Shown in pieces: positions 11,436 to 20,663 of a stretch of 64,000 nt of DNA. Origin of the DNA: Trichomonas vaginalis G3 (taxonomy: Eukaryota; Parabasalia; Trichomonadida; Trichomonadidae). The translations under genes were made by a program, and so were the position numbers. The stretch is taken from assembly GCF_026262505.1 (NCBI RefSeq), contig NC_067205.1:14880001-14944000 (forward strand). The letters are read 5' to 3'. The number at the start of each line of letters is the position of its first letter. Within the stretch, counting starts at the first letter, position 1. A model generated the notes under the pieces. That model ran no database searches. It saw only the letters and a list, made by a program, of their open reading frames with translations, and was not told where the DNA came from.

Positions 11436-12493
11436 AAGGGTTTCGTTTTGCTAAAATTGTCACTTTTATAGCATATTTGTTTTTGGATGTTTTGCGAAAC
11501 CAAAAAAAAAAAAAACTATGATATACAATGTGTGTGTAAAGAAAATACTTTATTTACTAGTTAAAAAATCATTTGGTATTGATCAAGTTATTTTTTCTGG
11601 ATAAGATATTATATGGATAATTGGATAGAAAATACAATTATATAATCTTGTACCTGGTTTAATTAAGCTAATTGTCATCAGAAACTTGTAATTTTTATGA
11701 ATTTCAGATTTTCTTTTCATTACTGCTTTTCTTAATAGGTCAAGTTCTTATTTACGTTATAAAGTATGATATTTACAAATATCAAGTTATCATGTTTTTT
11801 GAGAAATTATGAGAAACAAACAAAAATGAAAAAGATAGGAATAGCAATGAATAGTGATGTGGGTATAGAAAATGTAAGAGATATGAATGCAAAGCAATCA
11901 GTATTTAGGATATTGACCATAGATTTCGAAAAAAAAATGCTGCATATTGAGCGAAAACTATGATTATATTATAAGGCTGTCATTTAAAGCATAATGAAAC
12001 TATTCCCTTTTCATTTTAATCGAATAAGATAGTAAAGATTTTTGAATTAGCTAGAAACTGATGAGATGTTTTCACAAATCAGATTTTTAATCTCTATAAT
12101 GCATAATTCACTCAATATCTCAATTTTGATATTGCGAGATATTTTTGCTATCGGTTTAGCAATTTTGACACAATAGCAAGAGGGTTCTATAAGCATTATT
12201 ATCAACGTAGAATCTGAATATCATATCAGAAAATGTCGCAAATCTGACATTTACCCGACAAAATAGCAAAAATAATTGAATACTTTTCGCAAAAACTTTA
12301 AAAATCGATAAAAATATGAAATATAGATATTAAAGAGACTTTTTATATAATATTCATAAAGAGTTTCCAAAAATATGATACCGCAAAATTAAAAAAGTGA
12401 CGTCTTGAGTGGAGTCAAAGGTCGAAATTGCTAGCTAAATGTTTTTTTAGCGAAATTGCGTATTGTACGTTTTTTTCGCAAAACGAAACCCTT
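11436..12493. mobile_element. Non-autonomous MULE-like MITE, 1,058 bp, 9-bp TSD
   Basis: The ends are perfect 16-bp inverted repeats (AAGGGTTTCGTTTTGC at 11436-11451, inverse at 12478-12493). They are flanked by the 9-bp direct repeat AATAAAAGT at 11427-11435 and 12494-12502. A 9-bp target duplication is characteristic of Mutator-like elements. The interior is AT-rich; the largest frame (11766-11963) has no recognisable domain, so the element must depend on a transposase elsewhere. Confidence 0.75.
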
Positions 12494-14853
12494 AATAAAA
12501 GTGATTGAGGTCATAGCAAAACGGCTGTTTCAGTCATTAATTCTTAAAAATAAAAAGGGTAAAAACTAAATACAATGGGTAAAATTCAATAGTGTCTGTG
12601 CTATCGTTCAATTTGAAGGTGTCTTTTGAAACCGCAAGACACATTGAATTTTTGAATAGTGTATTATGGTTTGACAGACACCAATGAAAAAAATAAAATG
12701 ATATTTATTTTAAATATATAAGATCCTTATATAAAATATAAATATTTTATCGTTTTATTTTCTTGTTTTAGAAATGTTTTTTATTGAAAAATCAATAAAA
12801 CTAACTCCAAAATAAAATTTTTGATTTAAAGACACTATGATGACACCAGGCAAATCTTCCAAGACACCTATCGTCGGGAATCTAACAACCCTACTAAATC
12901 TTAGCCGTTAAGGCTGTTCTGAAAATATTTTTTTTTCGAAAAAATTCGAAAAAAATTCTTAAAATTCAAAAATCCCTTAATTCCTGAGGATTTTGAAAAA
13001 AAGTTTTTACATGAACATGTGTATATTAGATGAAGTATGGCATTCCAAACGGGAACCGCGGTTGGTTACCATGGATTTCCGTCACCGGTCACATTTTAAA
13101 GATTTTTAAAGCCTTATAAAAATATGCTTTGTAAATCATTTTTTGTAAATCGGCAAAAATTTGGTAATTTTCTTCAACTAATAAATCTGCGAATAGCATT
13201 TATAATACAAGAACAATCTTTTAAAATGCGTTTGATTCATTTTTGTATAATTTCATATAGGCACATATATTCTTCCGGGACTTTCCGTGATTTTACCGTA
13301 AAATCATTAGTTTACACCAATTTTTCCGTATTTTGAATAGTTTACTGCACTTTTTCCGTAAAATTGAGTTACGGGAATCCGCAAAATTTCCGGACCTCAT
13401 TTTTCATAGAATATAATAATAATATTTGATAAAAAGATATATTATTTATATTTTTGATTTTTGAATTACGGAAAAAGTGAATTGATAACTTGATTTTTTT
13501 ATATGGTTAATTTTTCAAATGATATTATGAAGATCTAAAATATTAAAAGTAAAAAATTGAATTACGGAAAAAGTGAGGTCAAAAGTGAAATAAATTTGCA
13601 GAACAATTTTCATTGAAATAAGCTTTATTTTTCATTATTAATAACAATGCTGTAATAAACAGTAATTCATCAAAAGTGACAGCTCTCAATTTTTTGACAT
13701 TTGTAAATTCTAAATTGAATGAGAAAAATGAAATAATACTAAGCATAATACAATATTCTAGATTTAATTATAATTAGGAAAAAGTTAGTTTTGAGAGTAC
13801 TTTTCATAGGCATATAGAATGAAATCTTCTGAAAAATAATATCACATAAACTCATATTATTTTCTAATATATAACTATTTTATATAAAAATCAAATTCAA
13901 TGATCTTAAAAGCGAAGGATAAACCTCAAAATTTACGAATATAATGAGTGGGAATATAATGCTTATCTATCATAAAACCATATGAAATATCAATTTTTGC
14001 TTTACGCCTAATTTTTGACGACAATTAGCAAAAAATGTTAAATGTTAACACTCAGTCCATTTGAATATGAAAAATAAAATTGACTTTGATTAAATGTTTT
14101 TATTTATCATGCAATTCTTCTTGCGACCAAAGATTTGAATAAAATTTCAAAAAATAAGATAGCTTAAAAATAATATACGGTAGTGTTTACTAATAGATGA
14201 ATAGTATATAAATTCTATTAAAATGGATTTGATCCAAAAAAATATATAAAATTTGATCATAAATAAAATCGTTTTAAATTACTTCTTCATTTAAATTATA
14301 ACAATTATTTTTGGTTTTATAGTTTTTAAAGCTCATGTGGTTTTTTTAACCACAGAATACTTATGTGCTGTAGCAAGCTTGCAATCCAAAGCTCACGTTA
14401 GACAACAAGAGTCATGAAGTCTCATACTAAGGGATATCCAACATATATTTTAATAATCTAATGTTTGTGACAAATATTCAACATAAAATTAAGTTTTCGT
14501 TTCGTTACAAGGCATTCATACTTTGGAGATATCATATTTAATGTACAGAAAAGTTAATATTAAACAATACATGCTAAAGAATTAATAAATAAGATAATAA
14601 AATAAATTTATACGTAATTACTTTCATTTAATATGCTTTATGCTGTATAATATTGATTAAGAGGCATTAAAAGGTTCCATAATCTGCTTTTATAGGCAAG
14701 ATTTTTGATAAAAATTTTAAATTTTGAAAAATGATGAGAAAAGGAAAAAAAGGTAAATGAGAGCAAGAGGAGGGAAAAAAAGAAAAAGAAAAGGAAGGGA
14801 AGGGAAAAATAAAAGGAAGAAGGACATATAAAAATTTAGATGCGCATTCTTAA

Positions 14854-14935
14854 TGCCGAGGCGGCTTGCCGCCGAGGCGCGATTTTTTTAGGCCTCTACG
14901 GTAACCCGGCAATGTTTTTTTAAATCTTGTACAGC
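14854..14935. repeat. GC-rich hairpin patch in AT-rich DNA
   Basis: A local GC island includes the perfect mini-hairpin GGCGGCTTGCCGCC (14860-14873), flanked by direct copies of CCGAGGC. It belongs to a class of short hairpins with two- to four-base loops that recur in this window. Confidence 0.45.
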
Positions 14936-15389
14936 CCTAAGATGAAGTATATTGATAAGGTAAAAATCAAATTTTATTGCATATTCATCGAGAAAATAAA
15001 CTAACGAATCCCTCAAAATTGAGAGGGTAATCCTCCTCCTCTCAAATAAACGTACATACGGGTGCACCCTTAAAAAAGTAAAAGTAATAATATATATAAT
15101 TGTGTGTTTTTAAAAAATCACCGCTTGAGAAGAAAATTGAATACTATCACTACAAAGTCAAGAACATTGAAGGGCCAGTAAAACATAATATTAGGTACTA
15201 TATAGTGATGTATCATTATTTTTCGACCTCCTCAAATGTCAAAAAAAAAATTGAGAGAATGTCAGAAAGCGATGTGTGTTTTTGACATTAGTGTCTCATT
15301 AAGGCTTTATGTGTACATGTTTTGTGGTGTTTTTGCTTTCATTAGTTATATGCACAAGTTTATGTGTGAACATGTTTCTATAGGCATTT

Positions 15390-15394
15390 TTTTC
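15390..15394. repeat. Target-site duplication, left (TTTTC)
   Basis: TTTTC lies directly before the left end of element 1 and again directly after its right end at 35691-35695. Mavericks create 5-6 bp duplications. A 6-bp reading (TTTTTC) is also possible by shifting one boundary base. Confidence 0.7.
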
Positions 15395-15996
15395 AGTTAG
15401 TATACATATCAAGTGTACTGAGGCACTGCGCGCCTCCTTACACTTGATATGTGAATTTGACACTTTACGAAACCGTTAACGTATATTTTACAACACAAAC
15501 GACAACACCAACTTAACCTTAAATATTTATAAAGCCGCCAACCACTTCACTTCACTAACGTTTTCACAAACGACTTCACTACTGTAAAAATAAACGTTCT
15601 CACTTACAAAAGTATTGCAACTCCTCCCATTGCTGTGCTTCATATAACAGCTCATAATCTTCTGACTCACTTTCTTCTTCATATAGGTCAAAATCACTGT
15701 CATAGTTTATACCTGTAAGTTTTGACAAAGCTAATGAAACACGCTTACCGTTTGTATCTATTGCTTGTATAAACTTTCCATTATGCTTGTAGTCATAAAC
15801 GCTCAAACTAACTTTACCTTTTCTCCCTCGTATCTGATAGAATGTATTTTCACGAGGAACGAAGAACAAATTCTTGAACTCATGACCGTTGTAGTTTGTT
15901 ATCTCAATAGTTTTCGTCATTTATATAAAAATTAATGATATCACCACTCCCACACGTATGAAAACATAGCACAAAAATAAATTTAGGTGAAGTGGT
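15395..15996. repeat. Element 1 left terminal inverted repeat
   Basis: About 602 bp match the inverse of 35082-35690. The outer 200 bp and the stretch just upstream of the enclosed gene are almost identical to the other copy, while the middle of the enclosed gene differs. A palindromic sub-block, with two copies of an ACTTGATATG motif around a GC-rich core (15404-15450), sits at the very tip. Confidence 0.9.
15600..15920 (-). CDS. Terminal-repeat-encoded small protein (left copy)
   Basis: This 106-residue protein is encoded wholly inside the left terminal repeat and transcribed outward. The N-terminal half is basic and beta-rich (KTIEITNYNGHEFKNLFFV ...). The C-terminal half is acidic with runs of Glu/Ser, and it ends with AQQWEELQYFCK. 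The right repeat encodes a 108-residue paralogue at 35158-35484 with the same N-terminus and last 12 residues but a different acidic middle. No family was recognised. A gene kept open in both copies suggests a useful product, perhaps an early regulator or DNA-end-binding protein; that is inference. The ATG at 15920 follows a short AT-rich leader. Confidence 0.75.
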   Translation of the reverse strand: MTKTIEITNYNGHEFKNLFFVPRENTFYQIRGRKGKVSLSVYDYKHNGKFIQAIDTNGKRVSLALSKLTGINYDSDFDLYEEESESEDYELLYEAQQWEELQYFCK

Positions 15997-16007
15997 TAGA
16001 TCTAACC
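15994..16007. promoter_or_regulatory. Palindrome GGTTAGATCTAACC at the inner edge of the left repeat
   Basis: This is a perfect 14-bp palindrome. The same palindrome followed by TTCTACCCT appears in the right arm of element 2 (63432-63445, 63909-63922; one-base variant at 63172-63185). Sharing between otherwise different elements suggests a protein-binding site; the function is unknown. Confidence 0.45.
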
Positions 16008-16027
16008 CGATTTCTACCCTGTTGAAT

Positions 16028-16351
16028 TCATTGCTTTATAACTCTCTTCCTTGGTTTCTTTTTAGTTGCTTTCTTAACATCTGTCTCCAACTTGACTGTC
16101 TTTCTTCTTCGTCCGTAATGATACCAGTTACTTCCACCAGTCAATGGGTCAAATGGTCGTTCATAAGGGTTTCCATACATTCCATAAGGTCCGTATGGAT
16201 AAACCACTGGTGGAGAAGAAACATTTTCTTTAGTTCCATCGAATCTATTTAAATGCATTGTTTCACCTTTCATCTGGTCATTAAAGTCTTTTGCGTGTTT
16301 TGCAAACTCATCGTCCTTTCCTAAAGCATTTTCTGACTCAGTCGCAACCAA
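16028..16351 (-). CDS. Small basic Maverick protein, hypothetical (possible 5' frame problem)
   Basis: This frame of about 107 codons has a Tyr/Pro/Gly-rich middle (YPYGPYGMYGNP) and a strongly basic C-terminus (GRRRKTVKLET, then KKATKKKPRKRVIK), suggesting nucleic-acid or core association in the virion. The first usable codon in the frame is TTG at 16351 and no ATG lies upstream in frame. Either the true start is an internal codon or a frameshift has removed it. It follows the 56-residue gene with about 30 bp between them, all on the minus strand in a tight block of putative virion genes. No family was recognised. Confidence 0.5.
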   Translation of the reverse strand: MVATESENALGKDDEFAKHAKDFNDQMKGETMHLNRFDGTKENVSSPPVVYPYGPYGMYGNPYERPFDPLTGGSNWYHYGRRRKTVKLETDVKKATKKKPRKRVIKQ

Positions 16352-16382
16352 ATTGGATGCTTTATTTATGAGCCCTATTTTA

Positions 16383-16553
16383 TTAATTTAACTTCTTTGC
16401 AACCCAGCCTCCAATCTTCCCTTTATTTGCATCTAATGTCTTCGAAACCCTACCTCCACTCATTTTATTTACTGCGTCATAAGCTCCAAGTGCTTTTGCT
16501 CCAAATGCTAATGCTTTTGTTCCCATTGCGCCTAAAGCTGCCCAAACTACCAT
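16383..16553 (-). CDS. 56-residue Gly/Ala-rich basic mini-protein
   Basis: The ATG at 16553 directly abuts the stop of the upstream gene (…GTG TAA ATG). The product starts MVVWAALGAMGTKALAFGAK and ends GGWVAKKLN. It has a hydrophobic Ala/Gly segment followed by Lys-rich sequence, resembling the small basic or membrane-active virion peptides of adenovirus-like and Polinton capsids (pX/pVI type). That comparison is inference from composition only. Its exact head-to-tail junction with an open gene supports its reality. Confidence 0.6.
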   Translation of the reverse strand: MVVWAALGAMGTKALAFGAKALGAYDAVNKMSGGRVSKTLDANKGKIGGWVAKKLN

Positions 16554-16778
16554 TTACACCATATTAAAATCATCTCTCTTCAATATTATCTCATAAAAGT
16601 TCTCGTTACTGGAGAAAGTCAATGAAACATAAGCGTTCTCACGGGCTTCGCCCTCACCGCTTTGCGGTCTATCTAACTTATTTCTTATATCATCTATACG
16701 CTTCAAAATGTCTGAACAATTGCTAACATCTTCTACAACAGTTATTTCATCATGAATGACCTTCAAGAACAAGCTCAT
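16554..16778 (-). CDS. 74-residue Maverick protein, hypothetical
   Basis: Starts at the ATG at 16778, immediately after the stop of the penton-like gene (TAA directly followed by ATG), and ends one base before the next ATG. The sequence is mixed alpha/beta (FLKVIHDEITVVEDVS, then LTFSSNENFYEIILKRDDF). Inside it are two perfect mini-hairpins, GGGCTTCGCCC and ACCGCTTTGCGGT, which encode part of the GEGEARENA stretch and look like an insertion into the frame. No family was recognised. It is probably expressed together with its neighbours in the virion gene block. Confidence 0.6.
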   Translation of the reverse strand: MSLFLKVIHDEITVVEDVSNCSDILKRIDDIRNKLDRPQSGEGEARENAYVSLTFSSNENFYEIILKRDDFNMV

Positions 16779-17660
16779 TTAATATGCTATTAAAATCATC
16801 TCAATAATGAGTCCATCCTTTCCGTCTTTTGGTAGCACAACATCTTTCATTGAAGAAGGTTCGACAAGTCTTATGTTAAACTTACTGACAAAGTTTGTTA
16901 TACTATAATGCTTCGGCGGCGAATACATGTAGTTTGAAAGACATAATATAGATTCTTCAGCAAATTCACTTATACTGGATTTTATAACAATGTTCTCACG
17001 AGACCAAATACCACCAATTGACAATCTTGTAAGCAATTCTGCTGAACCTTCTACTGTAAACGTCGATGGTAACATTCCACGAAGGTCATCTATTGACATC
17101 GTTGAGTCACTGTATTTAAATATTTTCTTAAAGCAATCGTCATTATCTAACCATGCAATAGCTTTGAAGTTTTCATTCGAATATACATCTGCTTCATTAA
17201 ATGTAAAACCTGACTTCTTTGCAGAGACGACTTTAAAATCTATTGAGTTTGTTTCAAAATTATATGCTATGGTAACTTCTGAAGGTAATGGATGCCCTTC
17301 CGCAGTCAGTTGTTCTCTCACTACCGTTTGAAGCTTTGTGTTAAAAACTTTCATGTCATCTCCTGTATCTAAGTTCACATACACAGCAACAGGGAAACTA
17401 TCTTGCTTCTTTGTTTCATCATTATATCTCAAAACATTAAAGTTCTTCAATAATATTGTTCTTCCTGCTGGAATACTTCGAACCTGTCTGATTTCAATAG
17501 CTTTCTCACCTCCTACATACTCTACCCAGTGTCTTGGATATTCATAAGTATACTGACTTTCTTGAATTTTGGTAGGTTTCATCATAACATGTTCATAGTA
17601 TATCTTTATACTCTTGTCAGTTAGACTCGGTGCTATGTTCTGAATATTTCTGACTTGCAT
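16779..17660 (-). CDS. Penton-like minor capsid protein candidate
   Basis: This 293-residue protein starts at ATG 17660 (MQVRNIQNIAPSL); an earlier start would run into the divergent ATPase gene only 16 bp away. It is beta-rich and has no signal peptide or membrane helix. Its C-terminus (SKFNIRLVEP ... LIIEMILIAY) resembles the end of the 254-residue protein at 19882-20646 (QFRLVDFQGEPVELKAPVRM) and the end of the broken gene at 57033-57218 in element 2 (LTLVDANFVPVKLLCP). Such endings fit the single-jelly-roll minor capsid (penton) proteins of Polintons. The shared ending is seen in the sequence; the fold is inference. Confidence 0.5.
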   Translation of the reverse strand: MQVRNIQNIAPSLTDKSIKIYYEHVMMKPTKIQESQYTYEYPRHWVEYVGGEKAIEIRQVRSIPAGRTILLKNFNVLRYNDETKKQDSFPVAVYVNLDTGDDMKVFNTKLQTVVREQLTAEGHPLPSEVTIAYNFETNSIDFKVVSAKKSGFTFNEADVYSNENFKAIAWLDNDDCFKKIFKYSDSTMSIDDLRGMLPSTFTVEGSAELLTRLSIGGIWSRENIVIKSSISEFAEESILCLSNYMYSPPKHYSITNFVSKFNIRLVEPSSMKDVVLPKDGKDGLIIEMILIAY

Positions 17661-17676
17661 TTTTAATGGAGATAAA
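17661..17676. promoter_or_regulatory. 16-bp divergent promoter (penton-like / ATPase)
   Basis: Only TTTTAATGGAGATAAA separates the two ATGs of opposite-strand genes. The 17-bp gap at 20647-20663, read on the minus strand, is ATTTTAATGAGAATAA plus one base, nearly the same sequence. This suggests a specific compact bidirectional promoter used by the element. Confidence 0.5.
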
Positions 17677-18563
17677 ATGAAGCATTTAATACATGACGTA
17701 GATGAAGACATGAATGAAAGCAGTGAAAAGCTCAACAGTTCTCTTATTCTTCCTTTCAGTAAGGACTATGAGTTCTGTTCAAATGGTGTTTATTTCTATT
17801 GTGGAAAGATGGGTTCAGGTAAGACATTTAACCTCATTCGTCATATACTCATAACAGAGCGTTTAGGAAACGACTCTTACTATGACCAAATCATTATATC
17901 AGCAACTTCAGACTCTATGGACTCAACAGCGAAAACATTTATGTCAAAAGTTCAAGCCTCTGTCGTTAAAGTTCCAGACAGTGAACTCATTGAATTTCTT
18001 CAACGTTACATTCGACGTAAGAGGAAATATTATGCCATCGTTGAATTTATACAGTCAGGAATGCAAAAGACTTCTGAGGAGATGGAAAGAATTATTGACA
18101 AACGCCACTTACGTCAGTACTCAGGAGTTTTACGATATGAAACGACTTACAAACTACATTCTGTCAAAACTTTCAAAATACCCCTTCAAAAAATATCCAT
18201 CAAACACTTTATTAGTTTGTGACGACTTCGCCGGAAAAGGTTTAGTGTCAAAACCAGACTCACCATTAGCTAATCATTACTAAAGTCAGACATTACCACT
18301 TAACTGTAGCAATACTTATGCAAACATGGAGGTTTTTAGCTTTAAACATAAAACGTCTCATAACTGACTTCGTTATCTTTCAAGGTTTCTCACGCTATGA
18401 CATTGAACTCATTTGGAAACAGTCAGGTATAACATTACCTTTTGAAGAAATTTGGGAAGCATATAAGTCTCTCATCTCTCCTCGTTCATACCTTGAGATT
18501 CATATCATGACTAATACCATTAAAGTCAAAAATATTCCATGGGAACGACCAACATTGTTTTAA
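17677..18563 (+). pseudogene. Genome-packaging ATPase (FtsK/HerA type), two frameshifts
   Basis: The gene starts MKHLIHDVDEDMNES and carries a Walker A motif (CGKMGSGKTFN, about residue 47) in the first frame, which runs to about 18115. The next frame continues the protein to 18283 with the Walker B LLVCDDFAG. A third frame from 18282 gives the C-terminal part (HLTVAILMQTW ... SRSYLEIHI-like sequence), ending at 18563. Each transition moves the frame by +1. The intact relative at 59427-60302 in element 2 shows the expected continuous order (Walker A APPGSGKT, Walker B LLILDDFA, then LRHFNISVVICVQT). It would pump element DNA into capsids. Two single-base insertions are the simplest explanation; sequencing error or programmed shifts are less likely alternatives. 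Confidence 0.85.
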
Positions 18564-18952
18564 AGTTTAACCTTCAATTGACTGATGGTAAACAAATTCC
18601 ATGCATCTCTGTCGCCATTTCTGTTAATATTTTTGCTGTCATTCATATCATCCACTTCCCCATCCGTTAGCTTTTGAGGATATGCGTTAGAATAGCTGTT
18701 CTTAAATGAAGGCTTTTCACCTTTGAGAGCATAAACTCTATAACTTTCTGCATACTTTATGTTTGAACCTCCTGAGCCATCATTGACATAAATTTTTATA
18801 GGCTTCCACCCTTTGTTCATGTTCCTGCTTCTTCCCTTAGCTCTTTTGTTCAGTAGTTCTACATCTTTATACACAGCTCCTGTCTCAGTGAATTCAACAA
18901 TATTTTCATTCGTTAGCTTTACATTCAAACCCTTGTCGAGTATATTGTTCAT
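18560..18952 (-). CDS. Hypothetical Maverick protein, 130 residues
   Basis: I start it at ATG 18952 (MNNILDKGLNVKLTNENIV); an earlier in-frame codon at 19078 would read through the divergent neighbour. The middle is basic with NKRAKGRSRNMNKGWKP and a likely beta-rich segment (KIYVNDGSGGSN). No recognised family or catalytic motif. It converges with the broken ATPase gene, sharing the last few bases, and is divergent from the gene at 18987 with 34 bp between starts. It could be a small virion protein. Confidence 0.55.
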   Translation of the reverse strand: MNNILDKGLNVKLTNENIVEFTETGAVYKDVELLNKRAKGRSRNMNKGWKPIKIYVNDGSGGSNIKYAESYRVYALKGEKPSFKNSYSNAYPQKLTDGEVDDMNDSKNINRNGDRDAWNLFTISQLKVKL

Positions 18953-18986
18953 TTCATACATATAAAAGGTTTTTATTCTATATGAA

Positions 18987-19628
18987 ATGAGAAGCAAATC
19001 CATCTTAGCTGGTGCCGTTAATGTTCCAATTGAACCAACATCAAATGTTGACTCACGAACGACAAACAATATTGTCATAAAGAACTATAGTTCAGAGTGT
19101 TTGAAAGAAAAAGAACCAGAACTTAAGTCGGGACCTTCGGTCTTGGAGCATGGCGCCGTGAATTTAAACACAGCTTCAAACGCTAACGCTACATCAGATG
19201 TTAAGTTAGAGTATCCACCACTGGACCAAATTCTTTCAAGAGAAGCCAACGACAACCCTTACACAAATGTTCAAACAAATCTTTCAGATAACGTAGACCA
19301 TTACCTTCTTCAGTTATACCAAACAATTTTACTCAAAGACGATAAGAAGCTTTTGGTAAATCTTATAAGTAAGAACCAAATAATTCTAACAAAGGAGGAC
19401 CTTGAAAATGTTATATCGCGAATAACAGGGAAACAATGTGTCATTGACTATCTCGACCCTGAAATCGAATGCTGTGGTCAAACGCCACCATTCATGAAAA
19501 TAGGTAACATCCGCATCATTGAAACACCAGGAACTACAGGAGTTGAGTTTAAGTATAAATATTCGAACGAGTATACAAAACTATCTACTGACTATAAGCT
19601 TTGTTTGAAATATGTTTTAGTAAATTAA
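18987..19628 (+). CDS. Hypothetical Maverick protein, 213 residues
   Basis: Starts MRSKSILAGAVNVPIEPTS and is open to the TAA at 19626. The first 75 residues are low complexity and probably disordered (Asn/Ala/Ser-rich). The C-terminal 130 are more structured, with VDHYLLQLYQTILLKDDKKL and three Cys residues near IECCGQTPP. The segment GPSVLEHGA is encoded by GGACCTTCGGTC followed by a GGCGCC motif. That pair occurs again just after the gene at 19638-19663, so a mini-repeat seems to have entered the coding region in frame. Function unknown; its place among virion genes suggests a structural or assembly role. Confidence 0.55.
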   Translation: MRSKSILAGAVNVPIEPTSNVDSRTTNNIVIKNYSSECLKEKEPELKSGPSVLEHGAVNLNTASNANATSDVKLEYPPLDQILSREANDNPYTNVQTNLSDNVDHYLLQLYQTILLKDDKKLLVNLISKNQIILTKEDLENVISRITGKQCVIDYLDPEIECCGQTPPFMKIGNIRIIETPGTTGVEFKYKYSNEYTKLSTDYKLCLKYVLVN

Positions 19629-19637
19629 AGCAGTCAG

Positions 19638-19663
19638 GACCTTCGGTCTTGGCGCTTTGCGCC
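19638..19663. terminator. Paired mini-hairpins between convergent genes
   Basis: GACCTTCGGTC (19638-19648) and GGCGCTTTGCGCC (19651-19663) form two tight hairpins in the 50-bp gap between convergent genes. The location fits a 3' processing or termination role, but the same hairpins occur inside coding sequence at 19132-19158, so they may simply be a mobile mini-repeat. Confidence 0.3.
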
Positions 19664-19678
19664 GTCAGTCAAAAAATT

Positions 19679-19921
19679 TCAAGTTAGCAATTTGTAATAT
19701 CTAACCAAAACTTCTTCAACAGTATCGAACTCATCTTCATAATGCAAACCTAATCTTATTGACTTGGTGCAGTTTTTACTAACACAATATTTTTCTGTTC
19801 TCTTGACTGACATAACTAACTCATTTGTTTCATCAAACAGCAACAACCAAAGTTCATGACCTAATACATAACATTCATACTTTATATTTTTAGCTCTGAG
19901 TTCTCTTGTAAGCCGTCGCAT
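19679..19921 (-). CDS. Hypothetical 80-residue Maverick protein
   Basis: ATG at 19921 (MRRLTRELRAKNIKYECYVL) to the TGA at 19679. It overlaps the last 40 bp of the upstream 254-residue gene in another frame, an arrangement seen in compact viral genomes. It is basic at the start and ends TVEEVLVRYYKLLT. A possible relative is the 76-residue protein at 56189-56419 in element 2 (MSKLLERCLKKNNIDFISCK ... LDEVLLHFQKNF): same size, similar order of features and similar ending. The relationship is suggested by eye only. No known family. Confidence 0.55.
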   Translation of the reverse strand: MRRLTRELRAKNIKYECYVLGHELWLLLFDETNELVMSVKRTEKYCVSKNCTKSIRLGLHYEDEFDTVEEVLVRYYKLLT

Positions 19922-20646
19922 TTAATATTTTCTAAAAAGTCAACTTCAACAGTCATTCGCACTGGTGCCTTCAGTTCTACAGGCTCTCCTTGAAAGTCAA
20001 CAAGTCTGAATTGCATGTCTTTCAAATTATGAGGACTAATGCGAACCCATTTACCTAAATGAGTTGCTATGACAGGAACGTTTGGAATGAACATTGAATT
20101 GACTGCATAACAGAAGGATTTATATTCTACTGAACCTTTACTATTAACTCCTGAAATGCCTGTGACATTAGCTATTTTAGACTCAATGTATAAACAATTA
20201 CCATAACATACGTATGGAACAGATTTCATCTCAATCGTTTTGTCAACACTTTTCAAAGGAAATGTCATATGGTATGCACCCAAAAGAAGTTGTACTCTAT
20301 GACTCATTCTTGGTATCTTAAACTCTTTCTCGCTGCTGAACTTCAATGTTCCCTCAGAAGAGAGTTCGACATCTATGTTGTCAATAGTTTCTTCATTTAT
20401 GAGAGTATCTATGACTCCAGCAATTTTATCTATTCTATACCCAGCTCTGTTAGGAAATGTTATAACACTTCTTTTGTCATCTATTTCAATCTCCATGAAA
20501 TCTGTTTCATCTGTTATGACAAAAGTTGCGATAGTATTGAAGTCAACAACTCTGAAAGCAAGCGCTTCATTCTGAAGACCTAAGTTTGTTTGTAGCTTTA
20601 CTGTCCCGTATTCGTTTGGGTCTGTACTTTGCAAATAGAACAACAT
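19882..20646 (-). CDS. Penton-like minor capsid protein candidate
   Basis: This open gene of 254 residues starts at ATG 20646 (MLFYLQSTDPNEYGTVKLQT). It is beta-strand-rich with a C-terminal line QFRLVDFQGEPVELKAPVRM. That line matches the pattern LVDxxxxPVxLxxP seen at the end of the broken gene at 57033-57218 in element 2. Polinton minor capsid proteins are single jelly rolls placed next to the capsid and ATPase genes, as here. The shared ending is direct observation; the penton role is inference. It is divergent from 20664 with a 17-bp gap. Confidence 0.55.
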   Translation of the reverse strand: MLFYLQSTDPNEYGTVKLQTNLGLQNEALAFRVVDFNTIATFVITDETDFMEIEIDDKRSVITFPNRAGYRIDKIAGVIDTLINEETIDNIDVELSSEGTLKFSSEKEFKIPRMSHRVQLLLGAYHMTFPLKSVDKTIEMKSVPYVCYGNCLYIESKIANVTGISGVNSKGSVEYKSFCYAVNSMFIPNVPVIATHLGKWVRISPHNLKDMQFRLVDFQGEPVELKAPVRMTVEVDFLENIKCDGLQENSELKI

Positions 20647-20663
20647 TTTATTCTCATTAAAAT
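20647..20663. promoter_or_regulatory. 17-bp divergent promoter
   Basis: This is the gap between ATG 20646 (minus) and ATG 20664 (plus). On the minus strand it reads ATTTTAATGAGAATAA plus one base, closely matching the gap at 17661-17676. Confidence 0.5.

Larger units (their letters stand above)
9924..15073. mobile_element. Possible large element with 12-bp terminal inverted repeats
   Basis: TTAAGGGTGCAC at 9924-9935 is exactly repeated in inverse at 15062-15073. The right end is preceded by a 36-bp sequence that also occurs at about 10541-10576, suggesting either one composite element or two related ones nested together. No transposase is visible and no clean target duplication was found, so the boundaries are tentative. 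Confidence 0.35.
9885..15394. other. 5.5-kb gene-free stretch built of nested non-coding elements
   Basis: No convincing gene was found; all frames are short and of low complexity. It contains an outer inverted repeat TTAAGGGTGCAC (9924-9935) / GTGCACCCTTAA (15062-15073). A 36-bp sequence containing CTCAAATAAACGTACATACG occurs twice (about 10541 and 15029). A 1,058-bp MITE lies at 11436-12493. Inverted copies of a motif around ATTACGGAAAAAGTG lie near 13348-13370 and 13558-13576. A GC-rich hairpin patch lies around 14854-14935. The stretch is probably a sink for transposon insertions next to the Maverick. Confidence 0.6.

Noticed and set aside
11766-11963. 65-codon ORF inside the 1,058-bp MITE
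   Set aside because: AT-rich, Lys/Ile-dominated, no recognisable transposase motif; likely chance.
17990-18345. Programmed +1 frameshifting in the ATPase gene
   Set aside because: Two shifts without a recognisable slippery site, an in-frame intact homologue in element 2, and many other lesions in the same element make decay the simpler reading.
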